Shown: positions 26,642-34,432, numbered from the stretch's first letter. The stretch: DNA of 64,000 bases from Polyangium jinanense (GCF_028435365.1 NZ_JAGTJJ010000012.1:62001-126000); one strand, 5' to 3'. The notes: generated by a model not told the origin, from the letters alone. Made by a program: numbers and translations.

Positions 26642-27346
26642 CTAGACGCTCTGGCCGGTGGGTTTGGAAAGGCGTCGAAGTGCGAATTGCAGCGCGGCCT
26701 GGAGTTTGCCGAACGAGAGGAGCTCGCCGAGCCCGACGTCGAGCCCGACGAGGGCGCTCGCGACGCGCGGCGAGAGCCCCGAGAGCAGGCACGAGGTGCC
26801 GAGCAGGCTGGCGGCGCGGCTCATTTTGACGAGGTGATCGGCGGTCTCGGCATCCACATCGTCGACGCCGGTGAGGTCGAGAACGACGAACGTGCTTTGC
26901 GTGTCGACGACCGCTTCGAGCAAGCTGCCCATCATGTCGGAGGCCCGACGTGCGTCGAGCCCGCCCACGATGGGCAATACGAGGATGTGGTCCCAGACCT
27001 GGATGACGGGCGTGAAGAGCGCGCGGATGGTCGCTTGTTGCTCCTCGATCTTGGCGAGCTTGTCGGTGAGCTCCAGCGTCCGCTCCCGCACCTTTTCTTC
27101 GAGCCGCTCGTTGGCCTGACGCAGCGCTTCCCGGGACGACTCGAGCTCCTTCTGGAATGACGCGAGCTTCTTGTATGCGTCCGAGAGCGAGTCGTTCACC
27201 GATTTCCAGAACGCTTGCTGCTGCTGTGACTCTCGCTGGATTTTTTTGATCTGCCAGAACGCTGACTCCAGCTCCTTGCCGGAGAGGACAGCGCCTTCGG
27301 GAATCTCGGCCGCTCGGAAGAAATCTTGCGCAGATAATTCGGGCAT
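26642..27346 (-). CDS. STAS-domain protein, RsbR-like
   Basis: A 234-residue protein. Residues about 20-110 are helical and coiled-coil (QRESQQQQAFWKSVNDSL, SSREALRQANERLEEKVRER). The C-terminal STAS domain starts at TPVIQVWDHILVLPIVGGLD and contains VVLDLTGVDDVDAETADHL, the RsbR/RsbS-type signature with a Thr at the conserved phosphorylation position. RsbR-like proteins form stressosome-type assemblies and are phosphorylated by partner kinases. The ATG at 27346 has GGGG/GGAG upstream; a GTG at 27367 is an alternative. It is the first gene of the four-gene signalling operon. Confidence 0.85.
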   Translation of the reverse strand: MPELSAQDFFRAAEIPEGAVLSGKELESAFWQIKKIQRESQQQQAFWKSVNDSLSDAYKKLASFQKELESSREALRQANERLEEKVRERTLELTDKLAKIEEQQATIRALFTPVIQVWDHILVLPIVGGLDARRASDMMGSLLEAVVDTQSTFVVLDLTGVDDVDAETADHLVKMSRAASLLGTSCLLSGLSPRVASALVGLDVGLGELLSFGKLQAALQFALRRLSKPTGQSV

Positions 27347-27582
27347 CGCCCCCCGCTCCTGCTCCACCCCCTATACCGGCGCCGACACTACCAGAGGTTT
27401 AGCGAGCGACCAAGCCTGGACAGTGCGTCATTTCCACGGTCGATTTTCGCGGATTTGGGGTATGTGATCCCCGTTGTCGCGCCGCACAACCAATCCAGCG
27501 CACGTGGTCGCGGATGGGTCCACGCGAATGCGTCATGGAGCACCGGTCGGCGGAACGTTCGTTTCGGACGGAATGCGCTCTG

Positions 27583-27610
27583 CCTGGGGGGAGCAACGTC
27601 CTTCCCCAGG
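27583..27610 (-). terminator. Possible stem downstream of the binding-protein gene
   Basis: CCTGGGG (27583-27589) pairs with CCCCAGG (27604-27610) about 18 bases beyond the stop of the minus-strand binding-protein gene and about 240 bases upstream of the STAS gene. There is no T-run, so factor-independent termination is doubtful. Confidence 0.3.
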
Positions 27611-27627
27611 GACCGGCGTCCTTTGGA

Positions 27628-28620
27628 TCACTCGTCGATCGCGACGAGGTATTCGTCGAGCGGCGGCACGTTGTCGATGATGCCGAGGTCTTTGAGCTGC
27701 TTGCCGAGCGTGTCCCAGCGCTCGCGCGTCATCATCCCGAGTTTTTTCGTCTGCGGGTTCTCGACGAGCGGCTTTTGCGCCGCGGCCGCCGCGGTGAACG
27801 TCTCGGCGTCCATGGTCGGATTGAGCTTTTGCATCACCGCATTCGCGGGGGCCGGGTCGTCGAGGTAGGAGCGCCAGCCTTCCCGCGAGGCGCGCACGAA
27901 CGCGCGGACCCTGTCCGGATTCTCCTTCCAGAGCGCCTTGCGCGTGATGATGACCGCGCCGTACGGGTCGAAGCCCTCGTCGGCGACGAGAAAAACCTTC
28001 GGCTCCGCGCCCTTTTTCCGCGCCGCGATCGGCTCCGACGTGATGAAGCATTGCTGGGCGTATTCCTTGTCCACGACGAACCGGGCGACGCCGCCGTCAT
28101 AAGGGACGATCTTCACCTTGTCGAATCCGTATTTCTTCTTGAGATACGCGGCGTACGCGGTGCCGGGCTCGATGGCGAGGGTGCCGGATTGGAAGACGTC
28201 GGCCATGGTCTTCGCGCCGCGCGACGCGTGGACCATGATTCCTTGCGGAAACGTCTGGTACGTGGCGAAGACCGGGATCACGTCGGCGCCGCGGGCGCGG
28301 GCGATGATGACGTCGTCTGCGCCGACGACGCCGAAATCGCTCTGGCCGTTCGCGACCATCTGCATGACGGGCACGCCCGCGCCGCCGGGCATGATGTCCA
28401 CGTCGAGCCCGGCGCGCTTGTACGCGCCTCCCTCACGGGCCGCGTAAAACCCTCCGAATTCGGGCTCGGCTACCCAGTTGAGCGTGAGCTTGACCTTGTT
28501 GCCCGCCGCCGCACCCCCGCCCTCCGCGGACCCCTTGCACCCCGCGGCGGTCGCGAGGAGCCCGAGTGAGAGGAAGAGCCAGGCGCGGCGGGGAAAGCGG
28601 GAGAGGGACGCCGTTTTCAT
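27628..28620 (-). CDS. ABC transporter substrate-binding lipoprotein, NMT1/THI5-like
   Basis: A 330-residue periplasmic binding lipoprotein. The leader is FLSLGLLATAAGC with Cys in the lipobox. The mature part starts KLTLNWVAEPEFGGFYAA, then GGAYKRAGLDVDIMPGG and VANGQSDFGVVGADDVI, typical of the NMT1/THI5-like family that binds pyrimidine thiamine precursors, nitrate, sulfonates or similar ligands. No permease or ATPase gene is beside it, so the partner transporter is elsewhere or the protein works alone. No thiamine riboswitch signature was seen upstream. The ATG at 28620 gives a proper leader; an ATG at 28629 adds three residues. A thiE gene occurs 18 kb away, but no link is shown. Confidence 0.85.
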   Translation of the reverse strand: MKTASLSRFPRRAWLFLSLGLLATAAGCKGSAEGGGAAAGNKVKLTLNWVAEPEFGGFYAAREGGAYKRAGLDVDIMPGGAGVPVMQMVANGQSDFGVVGADDVIIARARGADVIPVFATYQTFPQGIMVHASRGAKTMADVFQSGTLAIEPGTAYAAYLKKKYGFDKVKIVPYDGGVARFVVDKEYAQQCFITSEPIAARKKGAEPKVFLVADEGFDPYGAVIITRKALWKENPDRVRAFVRASREGWRSYLDDPAPANAVMQKLNPTMDAETFTAAAAAQKPLVENPQTKKLGMMTRERWDTLGKQLKDLGIIDNVPPLDEYLVAIDE

Positions 28621-28864
28621 GCTTGGCATTGATCCCACGGCGGCGAATGCGCTGCAAGATCTGCCCGCTTGGAGGCCGAGAGGGTCGGTGAACGCAGGGG
28701 GAAGCGCGCCTTGGGTCCCTCGGGGGGTCGTGATCCGCGGCGCGAGAGGCTGGAACAGGAAGCGCACGAGGGCGCCCCCGGGTGGCGTGGACTCGGCCGG
28801 CAGACGACGTCCCCTCCTCTGCTCATCAGCCGAACCCTACCCCGCCCGTCGCGCGGACGGGACG

Positions 28865-28906
28865 AAATGTTTGTCCCCGGGCTTGACCGTCCCGTTTGTC
28901 CGCGGT
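28865..28906 (+). promoter_or_regulatory. Promoter-like repeated element, copy 1
   Basis: A 42-base element, 36 of 42 positions identical to a second copy exactly 125 bases downstream. It contains two TTTGTCC direct repeats 25 bases apart (28870 and 28895) flanking TTGACC (28883-28888). A TAAAGC follows 17 bases after TTGACC and could be a -10. It points towards the operon starting at 29162. Promoter function is inferred. Confidence 0.5.
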
Positions 28907-28918
28907 AAAGCCCAACGG

Positions 28919-28973
28919 CCGGCGCGGGGTCGTGTTCGTGGTTGGCCAGGCGGCAGGGCCCCGCGCCGGTTTT
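28919..28973 (+). terminator. Hairpin with 11-base perfect stem followed by TTTT
   Basis: CCGGCGCGGGG (28919-28929) pairs exactly with CCCCGCGCCGG (28959-28969), with a 29-base loop, and TTTT follows. It lies between the two promoter-like elements. It could attenuate transcripts starting at copy 1, or be part of a repeated structure; the long loop and short T-run make classical termination uncertain. Confidence 0.35.
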
Positions 28974-28989
28974 CCTTCCGGACCTGCAC

Positions 28990-29031
28990 AAATGTTTGTC
29001 CCGGTGCTTGACGGACACGTTTGTCCACGGT
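28990..29031 (+). promoter_or_regulatory. Promoter-like repeated element, copy 2
   Basis: Second copy: TTTGTCC at 28995 and 29020, TTGACG at 29008-29013, then TGAGAG 17 bases later. Differences from copy 1 fall mainly between the repeats, while both TTTGTCC boxes are unchanged, which suggests a protein-binding role. It ends about 130 bases before the ATG at 29162. Confidence 0.5.
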
Positions 29032-29161
29032 GAGAGGATGCTCGGAAGCCGGCGCGGGGCCGTTGTCGTTCGAGCCCAGACGGGCGGCACGGCTCCGCGT
29101 CGGGTTCCTGGACGAACCCCCCTTGCGGTCCCGGCCAAACTCCGGCAACCTAGGGTTCGTC

Positions 29162-30265
29162 ATGTTGAAACATGTCGTTGCCGCCGCCGCTGGATGCGTC
29201 GCCTTGGCACTCTCCGGAAGTGCCGCCGCCGAAGTCCCCCCGCAGATTGCGTTCCGCCTGAATTACCAGGCCAACCTCCACCTCCCCGGGCGCGGATGTC
29301 CGAACGCGGACGAGTTTGGCCTGATCCTCGCGGGTGAGTTTGGATATCTGCTCGTTCGTGATGACGCGGCGGCGACGCTGCGCATCGAGACGCGGACGAA
29401 CGGCAAGGGGATCGAGGCCGAGCTTTCCGCGCCAAACCCGACCGGGGAGGGGGAGTGGCGGCGGGTGATCACGAGCGGGGACTGTCGGGAGCTCCTTTAT
29501 GATGCGGCGACGCTGATTCGGATCCGGTTTGGCCCGGGCGGGTGGCAGGGGGAGGAGCCGCCGCCGTGGCTGCTCGCGCCGCCGAGGTTCGAGGTGGAAA
29601 GCCCCGAGCTGCGGATGGTGGTGCCGGCGGCGTTCATGGAGTCGATGGCGGGGGGGGAGCCGTCGTCGGCGCCGCTGTCGCCGTGGGAGGGCACGGCGCC
29701 GCTGTGGGCGCAGCCGGCGCCGGCCCAGGAGCCTGAAAAGCCGCCATTCCAAGCCGAGGTGGCCCTGGGCGCCACGGTCATGCCCTACGGGATGCCGCGG
29801 GTCGCCGTCGGAGGGGGGGGAATGCTGGGCGTTCGGTGGAAAAGCTTCGCGTTTGGCATGGACATTCGGGGTGTGATCACCCCCGTCGCCGGTGTCGGGG
29901 AGCCGGAGCTGAAGGACGCCCGTGCGTCGCTCTTCACGGTAGGCTTTCTCCCTTGCGTGGGCGTCCGCTTCGTCGACATCTGCGGCGCAATCAACGCCAC
30001 GATCATCGGCCTCGATGCGCCGCCGCCCATCGTGGTCAGCGCATCGGACGGTTTCTCGATGGGGTTTGGCGGGCGGCTCGTGGGCAGGTACCCGCTCTCG
30101 TCGCGTTTCATTCTGTTCGGCTACGGGGACGTCAGCGGGCAGCTTAGAGCCATCACGATCAGGGGCCCGCTCGACGGCGACTCCACGAACATCGTGACCC
30201 ACTGGCGATCGCCATACCTGCGCGTCGCGCTGGGGCTCGGCGTTGCTGTTTCTCTTATGGAATGA
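29162..30265 (+). CDS. Secreted/outer-membrane protein of unknown function
   Basis: A 367-residue exported protein: signal peptide from MLKHVVAAAAG to SGSAAAEV. The N-terminal half looks soluble (FRLNYQANLHLPGRGCPNAD, then a segment reading RIETRTNGKGIEAELSAP) with a likely disulfide pair. A Pro/Ala-rich spacer follows, then alternating hydrophobic strands to the end (GVRWKSFAFGMDIRGVI, SFMGFGGRL-type stretch SMGFGGRLVGRYPL, LRVALGLGVAVSLME), suggestive of a small outer-membrane beta-barrel. Many myxobacterial proteins of this shape sit next to an ECF sigma factor gene, which is the case here: it is 12 bases upstream of a Cys-rich lipoprotein, followed by a sigma factor. Role unknown. Confidence 0.75.
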   Translation: MLKHVVAAAAGCVALALSGSAAAEVPPQIAFRLNYQANLHLPGRGCPNADEFGLILAGEFGYLLVRDDAAATLRIETRTNGKGIEAELSAPNPTGEGEWRRVITSGDCRELLYDAATLIRIRFGPGGWQGEEPPPWLLAPPRFEVESPELRMVVPAAFMESMAGGEPSSAPLSPWEGTAPLWAQPAPAQEPEKPPFQAEVALGATVMPYGMPRVAVGGGGMLGVRWKSFAFGMDIRGVITPVAGVGEPELKDARASLFTVGFLPCVGVRFVDICGAINATIIGLDAPPPIVVSASDGFSMGFGGRLVGRYPLSSRFILFGYGDVSGQLRAITIRGPLDGDSTNIVTHWRSPYLRVALGLGVAVSLME

Positions 30266-30277
30266 GGAGTATCGGAG

Positions 30278-31396
30278 ATGCACAAGAATTGGCGTGTGCT
30301 GGGCAAGCTGATGGCGTTCCTCGTTCTTGCCGCCGGCATGGTGGCGAGTGCTTGTGGGCAAGGGGAAGGGGTGATCGAGGTCATCGTTCCCCCCGAAGGC
30401 GGGGGCGGTGAAGGCGGCGGTGACGCCGGCACCGACGGCGGCGAGGAAGAGGACGCAGGCCCAAGTAGCAGCAACTGCGACTTCAGCTGCGACGGCGAAT
30501 GCGTACCGCTCCACCCCGGCGACAGCTCGTACCCGGTCCTCGTCTGGATCGGCCCCAACGACGGCAGCGGGCCGCCTTGCCCGAACAACGCGCCCGTCGA
30601 GCAATTCGTCTGGTTCACGGATCTCGTCATCCCCCCGAAGAAATGCGGCCCGTGCTCCTGCGGCCCCTCGGACGGTACCTGCTCTCTTCCGGAGACGATA
30701 ACCGCCCACGCCGCACCTTGCACACCACCCGAGGACACGGCCGCGACAGCAACCAATCCACCGGACGCCTGGGACGGCACCTGCGCCGCGGACAATACAA
30801 TCGCGGCGGGACTGTCGTGCGGCCCGGAAACTCCCTGCGTGCAATCCGTCACCGTCGGACCGCTCGCAAAACAGGACATCGGCTGCACCGTGATCGACGC
30901 GACGGGCGCGACCACGGCCGCGCCGCCTTCTCCTTCGTGGGGCCGTGTGGCGCGCGTCTGCGAAGGCAGCGCCTTCGGGAAGTGCGAGCCAGACGAGCAT
31001 TGCGCTCCCAAGCCGCCCGCCGACTTTCGGCAGTGCGTGTACCTGAGCGGGGTGCACGCGTGCCCACCCGACAAATACACGGAGGCATTCGTCGTCTACG
31101 AAGGTTTCGCGGACAAACGCACCTGCACGGCGTGCACCTGCGGCGCCCCCGAGGGCACCTCCTGTCATGCGGACATCTCCATTTTCGCCGACGCCGCCTG
31201 CACGGTGTCCCCGCTGATCGTAAGCGCGTGGTCCGAAGGCACGACCTGCCACGACGTCGCCTCCAAGGGCCGCGCGCTCGGCGCGAAGACGGCCGCTCCG
31301 CCCGTGTATCAGCGCGGATCCTGCGCTCCCGCGGGTGGTGAAGTCGAAGGCGACGTCGCGCTCGCAGGTCCCCGCACCCTTTGCTGCGTGGCTTGA
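30278..31396 (+). CDS. Cys-rich lipoprotein of unknown function
   Basis: A 372-residue lipoprotein. The leader runs to VLAAGMVASAC, then a Gly/Glu/Asp linker (GGGGEGGGDAGTDGGEEED). The rest has more than 25 cysteines, many in short clusters such as CDFSCDGEC, CGPCSCG and CTACTCG, separated by Pro/Thr-rich stretches; this implies extensive disulfide bonding outside the cytoplasm. Repeated CGPCSCGP/CTACTCGAP-like units suggest an internal duplication of about 200 residues. Ribosome site CGGAG before the ATG. It sits 11 bases upstream of the sigma-factor gene, so it is probably co-expressed with it; it may be a surface sensor or structural partner (inference). Confidence 0.75.
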   Translation: MHKNWRVLGKLMAFLVLAAGMVASACGQGEGVIEVIVPPEGGGGEGGGDAGTDGGEEEDAGPSSSNCDFSCDGECVPLHPGDSSYPVLVWIGPNDGSGPPCPNNAPVEQFVWFTDLVIPPKKCGPCSCGPSDGTCSLPETITAHAAPCTPPEDTAATATNPPDAWDGTCAADNTIAAGLSCGPETPCVQSVTVGPLAKQDIGCTVIDATGATTAAPPSPSWGRVARVCEGSAFGKCEPDEHCAPKPPADFRQCVYLSGVHACPPDKYTEAFVVYEGFADKRTCTACTCGAPEGTSCHADISIFADAACTVSPLIVSAWSEGTTCHDVASKGRALGAKTAAPPVYQRGSCAPAGGEVEGDVALAGPRTLCCVA

Positions 31397-31407
31397 CGGA
31401 GGCCCCC

Positions 31408-32445
31408 ATGGACGACCGCGATTTCGCAAGAGCCCTGGAGTCGCAAAGAGCCAAGCTGCAAGCCTGGCTCTCCCGCCGGTTCCTGGCGAGCGACGTGCCG
31501 GACCTCGTACAAGAGACGCTCCTCCAGTGCTGGAAAAACCGCGAGGAGTACGACCCGACCCAGGAGATCGGCGGCTGGGTGCATTACCGGATGCGCACCG
31601 TCGCTTACGCTTCTCACAAGCGTGCCCGCGTGCGCGAGCGGGCCGCGCCGCTGCTCCACGAGGACGATGTCGCCCCGTCCACCCCGGAGCGCGACGTCTC
31701 GATGCACGAAACGGATTCGCTCCTCCTCCGCATCCTCGATTCCCTTCCCGTGCAGGAGCGCGAGATGGTCGCGGCGCGGTTCTTCGACGAGCTCTCGATT
31801 CGCGAGGTCGCAGCCTCGTTCGGCCGCACGGAAGACGCCGTCGACGCGGCCTTGCGGCGCGTCAATAAGAAGATGCGCGAAGCGCTCCAGCGCGTCGGCG
31901 TCGAGGACGCGCGGCGGGGCGCGGTGCTGCCATTCCTCGTCGAGGGACTCGGCGGCGCGGAGACCGAGGACGATGCACAAGGCGCGCGGCCGACGCCTGT
32001 TTCGACGTCCATCCCTCCCGCCCTCCCGTCCGTGGGGCCCACCATGGCAGCATGGGAGCCATGGGCCCGCCGCTTTGCGGTCGCGGCCGGTGTCGTGCTC
32101 CCTGTCCTCTATCTGCTCGCGCAGAAAGACGCCCCCTGGGCGAATCACCTCGCGCTCGTGGTGCCCGACCTCCGGCCCGGTGCAGGCGTGGTGCCGCTCG
32201 TGACCGACCCTCTGCAGCCACACCCGACCGTCGAGCCGCCGCCTATCTGCCCGCCATCCCAGCCGCCGCCGCGCACGCTCCCTTGCCCGGCGGACGACAC
32301 GCACAAGAACGCAGGGCCACGCTCGCTTGGCCGCGCCGCCGCGACGGCTCTCGACCGGGGCGATACGAAGAGCGCCGCGGAGGCGTGCCGCTTGGCGGGC
32401 CCGGGCAACGTCTTCTGCCGAGAGCTCCAGAGCCTCCACCCGTAG
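31408..32445 (+). CDS. ECF sigma factor with a C-terminal membrane segment and extracytoplasmic tail
   Basis: A 345-residue protein. Region 2 is at about residues 10-75 (DVPDLVQETLLQCWKN, WVHYRMRTVAYASHKRAR), and region 4 at about 100-160 (LPVQEREMVAARFFDELSI, FGRTEDAVDAALRRVNKKM). After a Pro-rich linker there is a single membrane segment (FAVAAGVVLPVLYLLAQ, about 213-230) and a Pro/Cys-containing tail of about 110 residues ending CRLAGPGNVFCRELQ. Ordinary ECF factors stop at about 180-200 residues and are held by a separate anti-sigma; here the membrane anchor is in cis. GGAGG lies seven bases before the ATG at 31408. It is the last gene of a three-gene operon with a secreted protein and a Cys-rich lipoprotein; activation would need release or a conformational signal (inference). 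Confidence 0.87.
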   Translation: MDDRDFARALESQRAKLQAWLSRRFLASDVPDLVQETLLQCWKNREEYDPTQEIGGWVHYRMRTVAYASHKRARVRERAAPLLHEDDVAPSTPERDVSMHETDSLLLRILDSLPVQEREMVAARFFDELSIREVAASFGRTEDAVDAALRRVNKKMREALQRVGVEDARRGAVLPFLVEGLGGAETEDDAQGARPTPVSTSIPPALPSVGPTMAAWEPWARRFAVAAGVVLPVLYLLAQKDAPWANHLALVVPDLRPGAGVVPLVTDPLQPHPTVEPPPICPPSQPPPRTLPCPADDTHKNAGPRSLGRAAATALDRGDTKSAAEACRLAGPGNVFCRELQSLHP

Positions 32446-32782
32446 AGCCCGCACGCACCGCGGGCGTCCGTCAGAAAAAACGACGTCCCTCGTCACGATG
32501 CGCGACGGATTCGCGCGTCTCGGGTGCAGTACCGATCGAGCTGCGCAACGCGGCTCCGCTGGATGGCCAACTGCCAGCGCGACGCTCGCAGCGAACCCAC
32601 GTGCGCGAAGGAAACCCCTACACGCGCACCTCGTGCACGTGGGTTCGCTGGGGGCGTCGAGTCTGGGCAGCGCCCCCGCCTCCCCCTCCCGGTTCGAGCG
32701 GCTTCGTCTGGGTCTGGCCAAGCCGTGCGTCAAGGCATCGTGCTCGAGCCGGGAGGGGAGAGGTTTTTTTACGCGAGCGCTG
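32446..32782. other. Intergenic region, 337 bp, between convergent genes; no gene supported
   Basis: The sigma factor gene ends on the left and a minus-strand gene ends on the right. A short stem (CCCGC at 32450, GCGGG at 32459) and a strong long inverted repeat (32589-32650) are the only structures seen. The rest has no coding support. Confidence 0.55.
32589..32650. terminator. 16-base perfect inverted repeat between convergent genes
   Basis: CAGCGAACCCACGTGC (32589-32604) pairs exactly with GCACGTGGGTTCGCTG (32635-32650), loop 30 bases. Its place between two convergent genes suggests a two-way transcript end or stabilising stem. No T-run flanks it, and the arms contain CACGTG, so a protein-binding role is also possible. 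Confidence 0.4.
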
Positions 32783-33334
32783 CTAGCGCACCTGCGCCCA
32801 GAGGAGCGCGAACAGCTTGCTCCGCGCCGGGGCGTCGAGCTTGCCTTCCGCCGCGTATTCGACCCGCCCGTTTTTGCCGACGAGCAGCACGCTGCTCACG
32901 CCGCGCCGCAGGCCGTATGCCTTGCGGAATTGGCCCTCCCAGTCGCAATAGATCGTCTGCCCGACCTCGGCGGACTTCTTGCGCACCGAGCGCTCGGCGA
33001 AGCCGCGCAGCGGCCAGGAGCGGTAATCGCTCGTGTCGGCAATGGCCACGAACTGGATCTGCTTCGCCTCGGATTTCGTGTCCGCGAGCTTGGTGAGCTC
33101 GTCCTTGAGTGCCCGGTTTTGCGCCGCTGACTTGCGATCCTCGTAAAGAATGAGCGTCGGCTTTTCCCGGGGAAACCCGAGATCCATGACGCGCCCGTCC
33201 GGATCCTCGACCACGACCCGCCGCGCCGATTGCCCCACGCTCGGCAGCGCCAGCGCCGCGCCCGCGGGGAGCAGGAGGACCAGGGAGAAAATCATCAGGA
33301 AGAACCGGAGCTTGCGGACCAACGTCTGTTGCAT
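32783..33334 (-). CDS. Secreted thioredoxin-fold protein without catalytic cysteines (YtfJ-like)
   Basis: A 183-residue exported protein: basic start, hydrophobic core LRFFLMIFSLVLLLPAGA ending ALALP. The mature part reads PTLILYEDRKSAAQN, IQFVAIADTSDYRSW and VSSVLLVGKNGRVEYAAEGKL, the strand order of a thioredoxin/peroxiredoxin fold as in YtfJ-family proteins. No CxxC is present; the only cysteine is in TIYCDWEGQ. The ATG at 33334 has GAGGAGG upstream; the longer open frame to 33715 runs through tandem repeats and is not believable. Role unknown. Confidence 0.78.
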   Translation of the reverse strand: MQQTLVRKLRFFLMIFSLVLLLPAGAALALPSVGQSARRVVVEDPDGRVMDLGFPREKPTLILYEDRKSAAQNRALKDELTKLADTKSEAKQIQFVAIADTSDYRSWPLRGFAERSVRKKSAEVGQTIYCDWEGQFRKAYGLRRGVSSVLLVGKNGRVEYAAEGKLDAPARSKLFALLWAQVR

Positions 33335-33614
33335 GAACTGGCCTCCTCGCCTCGATCTCTGGGGGACGCGGGGCGTAGCACCAAGGGGTACGGGAGGCAT
33401 GCCGAGGCAGGGCGGTACCTTTCGGAATCGGGGGGACGCATCTCCCGAGGTCCCCCGCCCGATTCCGACGCTTCCAGATCGTCCTCCGGAGCTCTTACGC
33501 GCCATCCTGACGCGTCCGAATCGTCCTCCGGAGCTCTTGCGCGCCATCCCGACGCGTCGGGATCGTCCTCTGGAGCTCTTGCGCGCCATCCCGACGCGTC
33601 CGGACGCTCGTTTT
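33335..33614. other. Intergenic region, 280 bp, carrying tandem repeats
   Basis: Upstream of the thioredoxin-fold gene. A 42-base tandem array fills the left-of-centre to right part (33479-33604). The promoter of the minus-strand gene should lie between 33335 and 33470, but no clear boxes were found. Confidence 0.5.
33479..33604. repeat. Three tandem 42-bp repeats with an 18-bp palindrome
   Basis: Three units of 42 bases begin at 33479, 33521 and 33563, each opening with TCGTCCTC(C/T)(G/T)GGAGCTC-like sequence and closing with GACGCGTC. A partial unit precedes them. At the junction of units two and three ATCCCGACGCGTCGGGAT (33546-33563) is a perfect 18-base palindrome; in other units it is slightly degenerate. 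The array is outside any supported gene. Confidence 0.8.
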
Positions 33615-34271
33615 TCAGTCCTCCGAGCCGCCGCCCTTCTTCCGCCTCGCGCCGCTCGGCTTGGGGAAGAACTTCTCCGCGGCGGGTTTTCCGAGCTCGC
33701 TGACGAGCAGACCATACACCTTGGTCATGAGCCGCCGAAAAGCTTCCTCGGCGGCGTCGAGCCGGGTCGAGGCGAGCGACTCCGCGGTCAGGGACGCGGC
33801 GAGGGCTCTCTCGGCGTCGTCGAAGGCGTCGAGGCCGGCGGCGATCTTCGGGACGGCGTCCTTTCGGACCTCGTCATTCGCGGGGAGGTGCTCGGTCAAT
33901 CGTTTCTGGAGCTCGTCGTACCGCTTCTTTTCCTCGTCGATGGGGGCGGCGGTATAATATCCGATTCCATCGGGGAAGATGAGCGTATAGGGCGCCTTTT
34001 TGACGGCGTCGGCGCTCCGCCCGGCGAGGTTCGCGCGCGCGTCTTGCGCGACGGAATCGAGCTCGTCGTCGGCCGCGTCGCGATCGGCGCGCGCGTCTTG
34101 AACGGGGCCCTTCGCGTCTTCCCATTCTCGGCCGCGCTGGAGGACGAGGAGCGTCGCCGCCTCGACGTCGGCCGCGAGTGAGGCGCGCTGGGCCCGGCGG
34201 AGGCGCCTCGTGACGTAACGGCCGTAATGGACGTTGTGGCTGAAAGCGGCGTCTTCGTCGGGGGGGCGCAT
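33615..34271 (-). CDS. Hypothetical protein, helical/coiled-coil
   Basis: 218 residues with no leader. It is strongly helical and charged (DAADDELDSVAQDARANL, AEEAFRRLMTKVYGLLVSEL) with a central KAPYTLIFPDGIGYYTAAP segment and a basic Lys/Arg-Gly tail (KPSGARRKKGGGSED). I do not recognise the family. The ATG at 34271 has AGGAG upstream. It stands about 160 bases after the 34433 gene on the same strand. Confidence 0.65.
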   Translation of the reverse strand: MRPPDEDAAFSHNVHYGRYVTRRLRRAQRASLAADVEAATLLVLQRGREWEDAKGPVQDARADRDAADDELDSVAQDARANLAGRSADAVKKAPYTLIFPDGIGYYTAAPIDEEKKRYDELQKRLTEHLPANDEVRKDAVPKIAAGLDAFDDAERALAASLTAESLASTRLDAAEEAFRRLMTKVYGLLVSELGKPAAEKFFPKPSGARRKKGGGSED

Positions 34272-34432
34272 GGGGATGAGGGCTCCTTTTCGTTATCGAG
34301 TCGTGGCGGAGGCTACGGGGGCATGGGGCAGGGTGTCAAGAGGCTGACGGTGAACCGTGGAGGGAGGGCCCGCGCGGGGCGTGGTCACGGGCCCTTTTGC
34401 TGGGCTTCGAGCTCGCCGCGGAGCTCACGGGT

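Larger units (their letters stand above)
28621..29161. other. Intergenic region, 541 bp, with repeats; no gene supported
   Basis: Divergent spacer between the binding lipoprotein and the secreted-protein/ECF operon. It holds two copies of a 42-base element, three copies of CCGGCGCGGGG or its complement (28919, 28959, 29049), and otherwise nothing coding that I can support: frames here lack a consistent codon bias or homology. See the separate repeat entries. Confidence 0.6.

Noticed and set aside
28837..29163. Short open frames across the TTTGTCC repeat region
   Set aside because: Frames exist on both strands but without ribosome sites or codon bias; repeats fit a regulatory role better.
33335..33715. 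N-terminal extension of the thioredoxin-fold protein through the 42-bp repeats
   Set aside because: A strong ribosome site and a proper signal peptide begin at 33334; the extension is a repeat of basic 14-residue units and overlaps the neighbouring gene.
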